Source: Pseudomonadota bacterium (GTDB taxonomy: Bacteria > Pseudomonadota > Gammaproteobacteria > Burkholderiales > SG8-39). From it: DNA of 64,000 nucleotides. Both the position numbers and the translations under genes were made by a program. Positions 8,786 to 17,044 of the stretch are shown piece after piece. Where the stretch lies: contig CANGMI010000009.1 in assembly GCA_947455195.1 (NCBI GenBank), positions 186,001 through 250,000 of the forward strand, written 5' to 3'. The notes beneath the pieces are model-generated. The model made no database searches and had not been told where the DNA came from. It was given only the letters and a program-made list of their open reading frames with translations. Within the stretch, counting starts at the first letter, position 1. Each line of letters opens with the position of its first letter.

Positions 8786-9820
8786 TCAGCGGTGGCGGCG
8801 GGCAGCAGCCAGCACCGCCTCGTAGTCTTCCTTCAGCTGGGCGTTGGCCCCGACGATGGCCGGCAGCACCGACGTCACGTCGTCAAGGTAGCGCTTCGCC
8901 TCGGCCTGGGAGAAGACGATGCTCTGTCCGCCATTCTGCTCCCAGACCTTGCGGTCCTTCTCGGCATCGTCGACGCCGCGGGTGCTGAAGAGCACCTCGG
9001 CCTTGTGTGCTTCATCACGCACGATGGCCTCGAGCTCCGGGCCGAGCGACTTCATGTAGTTGCGATTCACCAGGCCCGCCGCAATCAGGAATCCCCCGGG
9101 CAGATAGGTCATGTACTTGGTGATGTCGTAGTACTTGAAGGCCGTGAAGATGCTGATCGAAGCGGTGACGCCATCGATGGTACGGTTTTGCAGGGCTGGC
9201 AGCACCTCGCCGAGAGGAATCGACAGCGGCGATGCACCGAGCTTGCGAAACGGCTCCATGTGCAGCGGCGTCGGGCCGGGCACCCGCAGCTTCTGCCCCT
9301 TGAAGTCGGGCAGGGTGCGAATGGCCTTGTGCGACACGATGACCATGGGGCCGTTCACCAGGGTCACCAGGGGCTCGACGCCCTTGGACGCCCCGAAGGT
9401 GGCCAGACGCTTGCGAATCTCGGCATCCTCGAAGACACGCTCGGCGTGCTTCATGTCGTCGAACAGCCCGGGGGCATCAAACACGAGAAAGCGCGGCTCG
9501 AGACCGATGAGAAAGCCCACGGCCGGCATCGTCATCTCGACGGTGCCGAGGGCAACGCCTTCGACCGTACGCGGAATGGGCCCGAGCTGGCTGGCCGGGT
9601 AGACCTCGACCTTGATGCGCCCGTTCGAGCGCGCCTCGACGCCGGTCTTGAACACCTTCATCCACTCGTGAGCGACATCGTTCACGGTGGGCGTGGAGAG
9701 TTTCATCGTGAACTGCTGGGCCATCACACCCGAAGCGGCGAGACTCAGGGCGGCCGTAACGGCAAGGCCGAGAGCGCGTCGAACGCCATGGCGTATCGGC
9801 CTGCGGGTCGGGGTATTCAT
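8786..9820 (-). CDS. TRAP transporter solute receptor, DctP family
   Basis: This 344-residue periplasmic protein has a clear signal peptide (basic start, hydrophobic stretch, cleavage after VMAQ near residue 34-35). The DctP fold is visible: FTMKLSTPTVNDVAHEW at the start and GRIKVEVYPASQLG near 67. The substrate-carboxylate-binding region GQKLRVPGPTPLHMEPFRKLG follows near 170-190, with the Arg expected to pair with a carboxylate. TRAP receptors deliver C4-dicarboxylates, keto acids or aromatic acids to DctQM, but no dctQ/dctM genes are present on either side. It converges on Bug receptor 1 and is divergent from the hydratase/lyase gene. Confidence 0.9.
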   Translation of the reverse strand: MNTPTRRPIRHGVRRALGLAVTAALSLAASGVMAQQFTMKLSTPTVNDVAHEWMKVFKTGVEARSNGRIKVEVYPASQLGPIPRTVEGVALGTVEMTMPAVGFLIGLEPRFLVFDAPGLFDDMKHAERVFEDAEIRKRLATFGASKGVEPLVTLVNGPMVIVSHKAIRTLPDFKGQKLRVPGPTPLHMEPFRKLGASPLSIPLGEVLPALQNRTIDGVTASISIFTAFKYYDITKYMTYLPGGFLIAAGLVNRNYMKSLGPELEAIVRDEAHKAEVLFSTRGVDDAEKDRKVWEQNGGQSIVFSQAEAKRYLDDVTSVLPAIVGANAQLKEDYEAVLAAARRHR

Positions 9821-10025
9821 CGGTGCGTGTCTCCTCGTAGGTCGGGGGTCGCGGGGCTCTTGCCCACCTGCGCCGCAGTGTCATGGCGAGGCGGGCGCTT
9901 GTCAAGGCAACGTCATCTCGAGCGCGATCCCGCCAGTGCGGCGTCAATGCTAGGATCGCGCGCTTCGGCACACCGTAGCACGCCCCGCGCTCGGGCCTGT
10001 GCCGGGCCAGTCACGAACGGGAGAC

Positions 10026-10859
10026 ATGATGGATTTCAGCACGCTGCAGGCAGTGAAGGTCGAGATCGACGAGGGTATTGCCTGGGTCACGATGAATCGG
10101 CCCGAGAAGCGCAATGCGATGAGCCCGCAAATGCACAACGAGATGATCGAAGTACTGCGGTACCTGGCTACCGCCCCGGAAGCCAAGCTCCTCGTTCTTA
10201 CCGGTGCCGGCAACAGCTGGAGCGCAGGGCAGGATATCAAGCAGTTCTTTCGCGACCTCGATGACAAGCCCGCCGAAAAGTACAACATGCTGCTGGCCAG
10301 TCACGAGTGGCGCTGGAACCAGCTGTCGCGCTTTCCCAAACCCACCATCGCCATGGTGAACGGTTACTGCTTCGGCGCAGCCTTCACCCCCCTCGTCGCG
10401 TGCGACTTCGCCATCGCTGCCGATGACGCACCCTTCGGCCTGTCGGAAATCAACTGGGGCATCCTGCCTGCAGGACTCGTCTCGAAGGTGATGCTCGACT
10501 CGGTGAGCTATCGCAATGCCAAGTTCTACGCCCTCACCGGACGCCCCTTCGATGGCCGCAAGGCCGCCGAAATGGGTCTCATCGACTTCTCGGTACCGGC
10601 CGAATCGCTGCGCGAGGAGACGAAGAAGCTCGCGCAGGAACTGCTCGCCAAGAACCCCCAGACCTATCGCTCGATCAAGGAAGCGCTCAATCATCTGCGC
10701 GGCATGAGCGCCGATCAGGCCAACGATTACCTCAAGGCGAAAGAAGCCGAGATGCGCTTCATGGACCGCGAACAGGGCCGAGCGCAGGGCATGAAGCAGT
10801 TCCTGGATGACAAGACCTACCGGCCAGGGCTCGGGCATTACAAGCGCGACGTCGAGTAA
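10026..10859 (+). CDS. Crotonase-fold protein of the hydroxycinnamoyl-CoA hydratase/lyase (HCHL) branch
   Basis: This protein has 277 residues, the length of feruloyl-CoA hydratase/lyase. The family pattern is strong: NRPEKRNAMSP near 24-33, FGLSEINWG near 138-145 and a C-terminal GMKQFLDDK. HCHL turns feruloyl- or p-coumaroyl-CoA into a benzaldehyde plus acetyl-CoA. The catalytic Glu (HCHL Glu143) is present as Glu141, but the two tyrosines that hold the phenol oxygen are replaced (Tyr75 by Phe74, Tyr239 by Lys237). Met70 is also replaced by Gln69 and Ser123 by Thr121, so a different acyl group is likely. A GGAG just before the start fits ATG 10029 slightly better than 10026. An acyl-CoA dehydrogenase follows 50 bases on. 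Confidence 0.85.
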   Translation: MMDFSTLQAVKVEIDEGIAWVTMNRPEKRNAMSPQMHNEMIEVLRYLATAPEAKLLVLTGAGNSWSAGQDIKQFFRDLDDKPAEKYNMLLASHEWRWNQLSRFPKPTIAMVNGYCFGAAFTPLVACDFAIAADDAPFGLSEINWGILPAGLVSKVMLDSVSYRNAKFYALTGRPFDGRKAAEMGLIDFSVPAESLREETKKLAQELLAKNPQTYRSIKEALNHLRGMSADQANDYLKAKEAEMRFMDREQGRAQGMKQFLDDKTYRPGLGHYKRDVE

Positions 10860-10909
10860 GGCTCGAGGCGGCCGAGCGCAGTTCCCGCACAGCAATCAGG
10901 AAGACCACG

Positions 10910-12061
10910 ATGGATTTCGATTTCACCGACGAACAGAACATGCTGCGCGACGCGGTACGCAAGATGATGGATCGCGTCGCCACCCCCGACTATGTCCGTC
11001 GGCTCGATCGTGAACAGGCCTACCCCACCGAGCTCTATCAGGCCTGGGTCGACATGGGGCTGATCGGGCTACCCTTCCCCGAAGCCTACGGCGGCTCTGG
11101 TGGCAGCGTCATCGACATGGTGATCCTCGCCGAGGAACTCTCGCGCAAGAGTGCCGACTTCTACATGGCCTATGCGGGCAGCATCTTCTGCGGGCTGAAC
11201 GTGCTGCGAAAGGGCTCGGAAGCGCAGAAGCAGCTCTGGCTGCCACGGCTGCTCCAAGGCGACATCCGCATGTCGATCTCGATGTCCGAACCCGACGCAG
11301 GTTCCGATGTCGGCGCCATGCGCACCACGGCGCGTCGTGATGGCGATGACTGGATCATCAACGGCCAGAAGGTATGGGCGACCGGTGCCGGCGCGAAGGA
11401 CAACATCATCAATGTCTACGTGAAGACCGACACCACGGTGAATTACCGCCAGGGCATGTCGCTCTTTCTCGTCGACAACAAGACGCCGGGCCTCGAGATC
11501 CGCAAGCTCGACATGCTGGGCCGGCGCTGCGTGGGCACCTATGAGCTCTTCTTCAACGACGTGCGCGTGCCGGCAACCCAGCTCGTTGGCGGCGAGAACA
11601 AGGGCTGGGAATGCGTGCTCTCGGGCCTGCAGATCGAGCGACTGTGCTCGGCGGCGGGCAACTGCGGCGCAGCGCAGGCCGCTGTCGACCTGGCGCTCGA
11701 CTATGCGCGCGAGCGCAAGCAATTCGGGCGTCCGATCGGCACCTTCCAGGCCATTGCCCACATGCTCGCCGACATGCAGACCGAGGTCGATGCCGCACGC
11801 GCACTCACCTGGCGCGCCGCCTGGATGGTGGCTACCGGACGCGATGCGCTGCGCGAGATCTCGATGGCCAAGCTCTACTCGTCGGAAACCTATGTGAAGG
11901 TGGCTAACCAGGGCATGCAGATCCTGGGGGGCTACGGCTACAACATGGAATTCGACATGCAGCGGCATTACCGCGATTCACGCTCGGCCACGGTGGCGGC
12001 GGGCAGTTCGCAGATGCAGCGCAACGTGATCGCCGGCCTCATGGGCCTGAAGGTGCAGTAG
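10910..12061 (+). CDS. Acyl-CoA dehydrogenase
   Basis: This 383-residue flavoprotein has the standard N-terminal helical domain, the middle beta domain (MSEPDAGSDVGAM near 125-137, the acyl-CoA/FAD region) and the C-terminal helices with ARERKQFGRPIG. The usual C-terminal YEGT catalytic Glu is replaced by Ala (VAAGSSQ), but a Glu occurs at residue 243 in LQIERL. That is the place where isovaleryl- and long-chain enzymes carry their base, so the enzyme is probably active with branched or bulky acyl-CoA. It is paired with the HCHL-like crotonase, consistent with desaturation followed by hydration or cleavage of one acyl-CoA. Electrons would pass to ETF, which is not encoded here. Confidence 0.92.
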   Translation: MDFDFTDEQNMLRDAVRKMMDRVATPDYVRRLDREQAYPTELYQAWVDMGLIGLPFPEAYGGSGGSVIDMVILAEELSRKSADFYMAYAGSIFCGLNVLRKGSEAQKQLWLPRLLQGDIRMSISMSEPDAGSDVGAMRTTARRDGDDWIINGQKVWATGAGAKDNIINVYVKTDTTVNYRQGMSLFLVDNKTPGLEIRKLDMLGRRCVGTYELFFNDVRVPATQLVGGENKGWECVLSGLQIERLCSAAGNCGAAQAAVDLALDYARERKQFGRPIGTFQAIAHMLADMQTEVDAARALTWRAAWMVATGRDALREISMAKLYSSETYVKVANQGMQILGGYGYNMEFDMQRHYRDSRSATVAAGSSQMQRNVIAGLMGLKVQ

Positions 12062-12178
12062 CGGAGACCCCCGGCGCCGGCGCAGCGCGTCCTGGCGGGA
12101 CCATCACCGAAGGCCGCGATGGCCATCGCCCCCCGGGGCGCCGAAGGCGGTGGCCCGACTGCCGCCGATGCCCGCTGC

Positions 12179-13219
12179 TCAGAGCTGGTCAGCCGAGATC
12201 TTCGCGTCGCGGATGATCTTGCCGTAGCGGGTCACTTCGACATCGATCAGGCGACTGAACTCCTCGGGACCCGATCCGATGACCTCGAAACCCTCGGGCG
12301 GGAAACGCACCTTGATGTCGGGCTCGAGAAAGCCCTTGCGCGCTGCCGCCGCAATCTGCGCGGCAAGCGGGCCGGGCAGACCGCGCGGACCCCACAATCC
12401 GTACCAGGAAGACATCGTGAATCCGGGCATCACGGTTTCCGCCAGCGTGGGGACCGAGGGCACCCCGACGTTGCGCTTGAGACTGGTGACCGCAATGGCC
12501 CGAAGACGGCCATCACGCACATGCGAGATCAGTGACAGGATCGGTGTCGACATGCCAGCCACCTGACCACCCAGCGTGTCGCTGATGGCGGGCCCCATGC
12601 CCTTGTAAGGCACGATGGTCAGCGGGGCGCCAAGCACCGAGCGGAACGACTCGGCCACCAGATGATCGGGCGAACCGATGGCCGCAATCGCCCAGTTGAG
12701 CGGCACATCGCGCCGCGTCATCAGATCGCGGATGTCGTTGATGCCCGAGGCCGGATGCACGGTAACGATGAGCGGCACCTCGGCAATCTGGGTGATCGGC
12801 GCGAAGTCGGCCACGGCATCGTAGGGCACCTGCTTCATGATGAGGGCATTGATGAGGTGCACCGAGGCACTGATCATCAGCATGTAGCCATCCGGGGGAG
12901 CCTTCGCGACGAGCGCGGCGCCAATGACCCCGCTGCCCCCCGGCTTGTTCTCGACGATGAAGGGCTGACCGAAGGCGTCCGAGAGCTTCTGCGCCAGGGT
13001 GCGTGCCACGGCATCGGTACCACCGCCCGGCGGTGCCGGCAGGATGAGGCGTACCGGGCGGACCGGCCACGAGGGTGCCTGAGCTTTGGCCCCTGCCGGC
13101 AACAGGGTCGCAAGGGCTGTCACCACGATCATCGCGACGGCGACAAGCCGTCGGAGCACCGTGACGAATGAGGCGATGCCCGGCCCGACGGGTAGCGCCG
13201 CCGCCCGACCGCCCTTCAC
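12179..13219 (-). CDS. Bug/TctC-family receptor (2), translationally coupled to VOC gene
   Basis: This 346-residue receptor has a long N-terminal region ending in a hydrophobic signal core and an AKAQAP cleavage region near 45. Family motifs are VRLILPAPPGGGTD, FIVENKPGGSG and IVPYKG. The start is a GTG at 13219 whose last two bases plus the next A form the TGA of the upstream VOC gene (GTGA overlap), so the two are translated together. Coupling of a receptor to an enzyme suggests it recognises that enzyme's substrate or its precursor; this is inference. No TctAB genes are nearby. Confidence 0.88.
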   Translation of the reverse strand: MKGGRAAALPVGPGIASFVTVLRRLVAVAMIVVTALATLLPAGAKAQAPSWPVRPVRLILPAPPGGGTDAVARTLAQKLSDAFGQPFIVENKPGGSGVIGAALVAKAPPDGYMLMISASVHLINALIMKQVPYDAVADFAPITQIAEVPLIVTVHPASGINDIRDLMTRRDVPLNWAIAAIGSPDHLVAESFRSVLGAPLTIVPYKGMGPAISDTLGGQVAGMSTPILSLISHVRDGRLRAIAVTSLKRNVGVPSVPTLAETVMPGFTMSSWYGLWGPRGLPGPLAAQIAAAARKGFLEPDIKVRFPPEGFEVIGSGPEEFSRLIDVEVTRYGKIIRDAKISADQL

Positions 13220-13782
13220 TGGACGCCCGGGTCGATGTCGGTGGGGCTCTCCTCGCCCGCGACCGGCCCTTTGGCCACGGCGGCAGCATCCGGGCGCTGA
13301 TGACGAAAGCCGTGGGCAAAGTGACCTTTGCCCTCGAGATCACCCTTGTCGAAGATCCACCGATAACCGTCCACCGGGTTCGACAGGATCTCCCAGCAGT
13401 TGTCGTCCAGATCCCAGAAGAGAAAACTGTACGTGCCGTGGCGTGCCGAGGGACGACTGATGTCCTTGAGCGACCACTTCTCGGCCTGCTCGAGGCACTG
13501 CTGATAGGCCGCATCCACTTCGGCATCGGTCTCGACATCGACCCCGTTGTGGTAGTGCCGCGGCATCACTTCCTTGTCGCGGGTCTGCACGACCGCGTAG
13601 ACATGGGCCCCTCCGAGCCGAATCATCAGCGAGATCGGACTGGTGCGCACCGCCTGCAGGCCCAGAAACTCCTCGTAGAACCGACGACTGCGCTCGATGT
13701 CGTGCGACCCGAGCGTGCCGTGCGAGATGAAGCGGGTACGAATGGCAGGCGTGCTTGCCTGCGCCGAGGCGTCGTCGGCCAT
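13216..13782 (-). CDS. VOC superfamily protein (glyoxalase/extradiol dioxygenase fold)
   Basis: This 188-residue vicinal-oxygen-chelate protein shows the two beta-alpha-beta modules: ISHGTLGSHDIERSRRFYEE for the first, and YHNGVDV plus DDNCWEIL for the second. These supply a His, His, Glu set at the positions where metal-dependent members hold their metal. The start at 13782 follows a strong CAGGAG. The Asp/Gly-rich C-terminal tail of about 40 residues is not part of the fold. It diverges from the amidohydrolase gene with about 170 bases between and is coupled to Bug receptor 2. Ring-cleaving or lyase activity is possible but the substrate is not identifiable. Confidence 0.83.
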   Translation of the reverse strand: MADDASAQASTPAIRTRFISHGTLGSHDIERSRRFYEEFLGLQAVRTSPISLMIRLGGAHVYAVVQTRDKEVMPRHYHNGVDVETDAEVDAAYQQCLEQAEKWSLKDISRPSARHGTYSFLFWDLDDNCWEILSNPVDGYRWIFDKGDLEGKGHFAHGFRHQRPDAAAVAKGPVAGEESPTDIDPGVQ

Positions 13783-13955
13783 GTCTGTCTCCTGGATGAA
13801 GGCGATGCCGATTGTACAATGGGGTGGTACGCGTCTCGGTCCACGGTCATGCCGACAGACCACAGACGTGGCCCAAGGCAACGCGACCGACGTCGGTGGG
13901 TTTCGGCATCCGCGGATCGCGATCGATTTCGAGCAGGCAGGAGGAGTCACCCGCA

Positions 13956-14915
13956 ATGAATGCCCGTGCAGGACGCATCGACGTCCACTTCCACATCGTG
14001 CCCCCCTTCTACGCAGAAGCGGTGCAGGCGGCCGGTGCCGCCCCAGCCCGTGGCGCGTTCCCCGACTGGTCGCCCGAATCGTCGATTGCCCTCATGGACC
14101 GCTTCGATATCGGCCTCGCGCTCACCTCGGTGACTTTTCCCGGGGTGCACTTCATGGACCCGGCCACTGCCCGCACCATGGCCCGGCGCTGCAACGACTT
14201 CTCCACCGGACTGCATCGCGCTGCGCCCGACCGGTTCGGCGCGTTTGCGCTCATCCCGATGCATGACAGCGCGAGTGCCATCGCCGAGATCGGCTACGCG
14301 CTCGACGCCCTTGGCCATGACGGCGTGTGCCTCTTCACGAGCTACGACACGCGATTTCTCGGCCACCCTGACTTCGACCCGGTGATGGCCGAACTTGACC
14401 GGCGCTCGGCGGTTGTCTTCATCCACCCTACATTCAGTCCGGGCAGCCAGTCGGTGGGCCTCTTTCCCGGCTTCGTGATGGAGTATCCGTTCGACACGAC
14501 CCGTGCCGCAGCCAACCTCATTCTGAGCCGCACGCTCGAGCGCTATCCCTCGATCCGGTTCATCCTCTCGCACGCGGGCGGCACGCTGCCCTTTCTCGCC
14601 TGGCGCCTGTCGATCTCGCCGCTCATCGCCCCGAAAGCACTCACGATGACCCCCGAGGCGGTGATGGCCGGGGTGAAGCACTTCTGGTACGACACGGCCC
14701 TCTCGCCCGGTCGAGCCGCGCTGGTGGCGCTCGAGGAGTGTGCCGCCCCCGACCGCATCCTCTTTGGCAGCGACTGGCCCTATGCCAATGCCGATGTGGT
14801 CGAGCGCGCCATGGGCCTGTACGAAGCGCCCGGCCTGCTGCCCGAGAACACCCGAGGGGCGATCGATCGGGGCAACGCACTGAAACTCTTTCCACATCTG
14901 GGGGGCGCGCAATGA
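13956..14915 (+). CDS. Amidohydrolase family protein (ACMSD-type decarboxylase/hydrolase)
   Basis: This 319-residue metal-dependent TIM-barrel protein has the first-strand motif DVHFH near residues 9-13. A His lies in LSHAGGTLPFLAWRL near 208, and the terminal Asp is in LFGSDWPYA near 270, which is the ACMSD/2,3-dihydroxybenzoate-decarboxylase branch pattern. These enzymes usually decarboxylate aromatic or muconate-type acids, and some hydrolyse lactones. The start at 13956 follows AGGAGGAG. The stop overlaps the ATG of Bug receptor 3 (ATGA), so enzyme and receptor are co-translated. The frame upstream of 13956 is not conserved-looking. Confidence 0.87.
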   Translation: MNARAGRIDVHFHIVPPFYAEAVQAAGAAPARGAFPDWSPESSIALMDRFDIGLALTSVTFPGVHFMDPATARTMARRCNDFSTGLHRAAPDRFGAFALIPMHDSASAIAEIGYALDALGHDGVCLFTSYDTRFLGHPDFDPVMAELDRRSAVVFIHPTFSPGSQSVGLFPGFVMEYPFDTTRAAANLILSRTLERYPSIRFILSHAGGTLPFLAWRLSISPLIAPKALTMTPEAVMAGVKHFWYDTALSPGRAALVALEECAAPDRILFGSDWPYANADVVERAMGLYEAPGLLPENTRGAIDRGNALKLFPHLGGAQ

Positions 14916-15877
14916 TCGGTCGACTCGTCGCGACACTGGTGGCCACGGCCAGTCTGCTGACGGCAGGTGCGGTGGCCGCCGCTGACTGGCCTGCCGGCCC
15001 GGTGCGGATCATCATCCCTTACCCACCAGGCGGCGCCACCGACATCACCGGGCGCATGCTCGCCGAGGAATTCGCAAAGACCTTCGGTCAGCCCTTCCTC
15101 GTCGACAACCGCGCCGGTGCCGACACCCAGATCGGCACCGAAGCCGTGGTGCGCGCGCGCGCCGACGGTCAGACGCTGCTCTACACCGCAGCCCCGCTCA
15201 TCATCGGGCCGGCTCTCTACCCGAAGATGAGCTACGACCCGCTGCGCGATCTCGAGCCTGTCGCGCGGGTGGTCGAGAACGGGATGCTTCTGGTTGCACA
15301 CCCCAGTGGTGCCACCAGCATCCAGGGGCTGCTGGCGGCCGCGCGCGCCCGGCCCGGCGCACTCACCTTCGCATCGTCGGGCTATACCGGTGTGAGCTTC
15401 ATGGCAAGCGAACTGCTCGCCTCGGTGACCGGGATACAGATCACGGCGGTGCCGTACAAGGGCACCGGACAGATCATTCCCGACCTCCTCGGCGGTCAGG
15501 TGGGCTACTTTTTCGACAATCCCAGCACCAGTATCGGCAACGTGAGGTCGGGTCGACTGCGCGCCCTGGGCTATACCGGCGCAAGACGGCTGCCAGCACT
15601 CCCCGATGTGCCCACCTTCGCCGAGTCGGGCGTACCGACGTATGAAACCGTGAACTGGTGCGGCTTTCTGGCACCCCTTGGCACCCCGACCGCCGTGCTG
15701 GACCGCCTCAACGCCGAAGCAACGCGTCTGGTACGTCGAGCCGACATCGCCGAGCGGATCGAACGCGATGGGCTGGTGACGGTGACCTCCAGCCGCGCCG
15801 AGTTCGGTGCCTTCATGCGAGCCGAGGCCGGCAAGTGGGCCCGGCTCGTCCAGGAACGCAACATCCGCATCGACTGA
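14912..15877 (+). CDS. Bug/TctC-family receptor (3), translationally coupled to amidohydrolase
   Basis: This 321-residue receptor has a compact signal peptide (MIGRL to about residue 24). The Bug landmarks VRIIIPYPPGGATDITGR, FLVDNRAGADTQIG and AVPYKG are present. It shares ATGA with the amidohydrolase stop. It is followed after 11 bases by another Bug gene, so the operon amidohydrolase-Bug-Bug carries two receptors for one enzyme. Membrane subunits are absent. The two receptors are clearly divergent from each other rather than a recent duplicate. Confidence 0.9.
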   Translation: MIGRLVATLVATASLLTAGAVAAADWPAGPVRIIIPYPPGGATDITGRMLAEEFAKTFGQPFLVDNRAGADTQIGTEAVVRARADGQTLLYTAAPLIIGPALYPKMSYDPLRDLEPVARVVENGMLLVAHPSGATSIQGLLAAARARPGALTFASSGYTGVSFMASELLASVTGIQITAVPYKGTGQIIPDLLGGQVGYFFDNPSTSIGNVRSGRLRALGYTGARRLPALPDVPTFAESGVPTYETVNWCGFLAPLGTPTAVLDRLNAEATRLVRRADIAERIERDGLVTVTSSRAEFGAFMRAEAGKWARLVQERNIRID

Positions 15878-15888
15878 GATCTCGCCCG

Positions 15889-16962
15889 ATGAAGAGCCCG
15901 GCACCTGTACGACCCAACCGATGGATGCGGTGCGCACTCGCTGCGCTCGTCACGACGGCATGGATCGTTCCCACGATCGGCGTGGCGCAACCGGCTGCGG
16001 GGACAGCAGCCAGTGGCATGACCACCGGCAGCGCAGCGGCCGAGCCCCCAACATCAGCGGCTGCTGCGTGGCCTTCGCGCCCGGTACGCCTCATCGTGCC
16101 ATTCCCGGCCGGGGGCAGCACCATGGAGCAGGTGGTCCGACTGCTCACGCAGGACATGCCACGATCGCTCGGACATCCGGTGCTGATCGACAACCGCCCG
16201 GGGGCGGGCACGGTGATCGGCGTCGACCAGGCCGTGCGTTCCACCGATGGCCACACCTTTGTCGGCGTCGCCAACAGCTTCACGGTCAACGCGTCGCTCG
16301 TGAAGACCCTGCCCTACGACACCTTGCGTGACCTGCGTCCGATCGTGCTGCTTGCGCGCACCCCCAACGTGCTGGCGGCACACCCGAGCGTGCCGGCAGC
16401 CACCCTCACCGAGCTCGTCGCCTGGGCGCGCGCGCACCCGGGCAAGCTCTCCTATGCATCCTTTGGCAATGGCACCACCGCACACTTTGCGGGCGAGATG
16501 CTCAAGTCGGCTGCCGGCATCGACATCGTGCACATTCCGTACAAGGGTCAGGGACCCGGACTGACCGACCTGCTGGCAGGCAACGTGGACATCATGTTCG
16601 GCAACATGAGCGACATGCTGCCGCATATCCGTGCGGGCAAGCTCAAGGGCTACGGCACCACCTTCCTGCAGCGCGTGCCGCAGGCACCCGATCTTCCCAC
16701 CATCGCCGAACAAGGTTATCCACGCTTCGAAACCGACTCCTGGTACGGGCTGATGGCGCCGGCAGCCACGTCGCGCGAGATCGTGACGCGACTGAACCTG
16801 CTCTTCAATCAGGCGCTGTCCGACCCAGCCCTGCGGCGGTCACTCACGACCCAGGGGTTCGAAGTGCTCGGTGGCACGCCCGAGCAGTTCGGGGCCCACA
16901 TCCAACGCGAGATCGCGAAGTACGCGCAGATCGTGCGCCAGTCGGGCATGACGATCGACTAG
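15889..16962 (+). CDS. Bug/TctC-family receptor (4)
   Basis: This 357-residue receptor has a signal peptide core near residues 14-33, followed by an unusual Ala/Thr/Ser/Pro-rich linker of about 25 residues before the first strand VRLIVPFPAGG. Other landmarks are LIDNRPGAGTVIG and HIPYKG. The Asp that normally follows PGG/AGG and binds the ligand alpha-amino or hydroxyl group region is replaced here (AGGSTMEQ), so its ligand contacts differ from those of its neighbours. It is the last gene of the amidohydrolase-Bug-Bug operon and converges on an SDR gene. Confidence 0.88.
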   Translation: MKSPAPVRPNRWMRCALAALVTTAWIVPTIGVAQPAAGTAASGMTTGSAAAEPPTSAAAAWPSRPVRLIVPFPAGGSTMEQVVRLLTQDMPRSLGHPVLIDNRPGAGTVIGVDQAVRSTDGHTFVGVANSFTVNASLVKTLPYDTLRDLRPIVLLARTPNVLAAHPSVPAATLTELVAWARAHPGKLSYASFGNGTTAHFAGEMLKSAAGIDIVHIPYKGQGPGLTDLLAGNVDIMFGNMSDMLPHIRAGKLKGYGTTFLQRVPQAPDLPTIAEQGYPRFETDSWYGLMAPAATSREIVTRLNLLFNQALSDPALRRSLTTQGFEVLGGTPEQFGAHIQREIAKYAQIVRQSGMTID

Positions 16963-17044
16963 CGCGATACCGACCCGTTCGCCTGTCGATGCGCCCGATC
17001 TGCCCCCGCGATCGGTTTGCGCCGTGTCCTCGTGATTCGATTCG

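Noticed and set aside
8792..10264. 490-codon open frame opposite the DctP receptor and running into the crotonase gene
   Set aside because: Both real genes have signal peptide or family motifs. This frame crosses their divergent control region and has none.
12062..12178. GC-rich possible hairpins between the acyl-CoA dehydrogenase and Bug receptor 2
   Set aside because: Short stems only and no T run, so there is no basis for a Rho-independent terminator.
14912..16962. Recent tandem duplication of Bug receptors 3 and 4
   Set aside because: The two differ widely in leader, linker and ligand loop and share only family motifs, so they are old paralogues.
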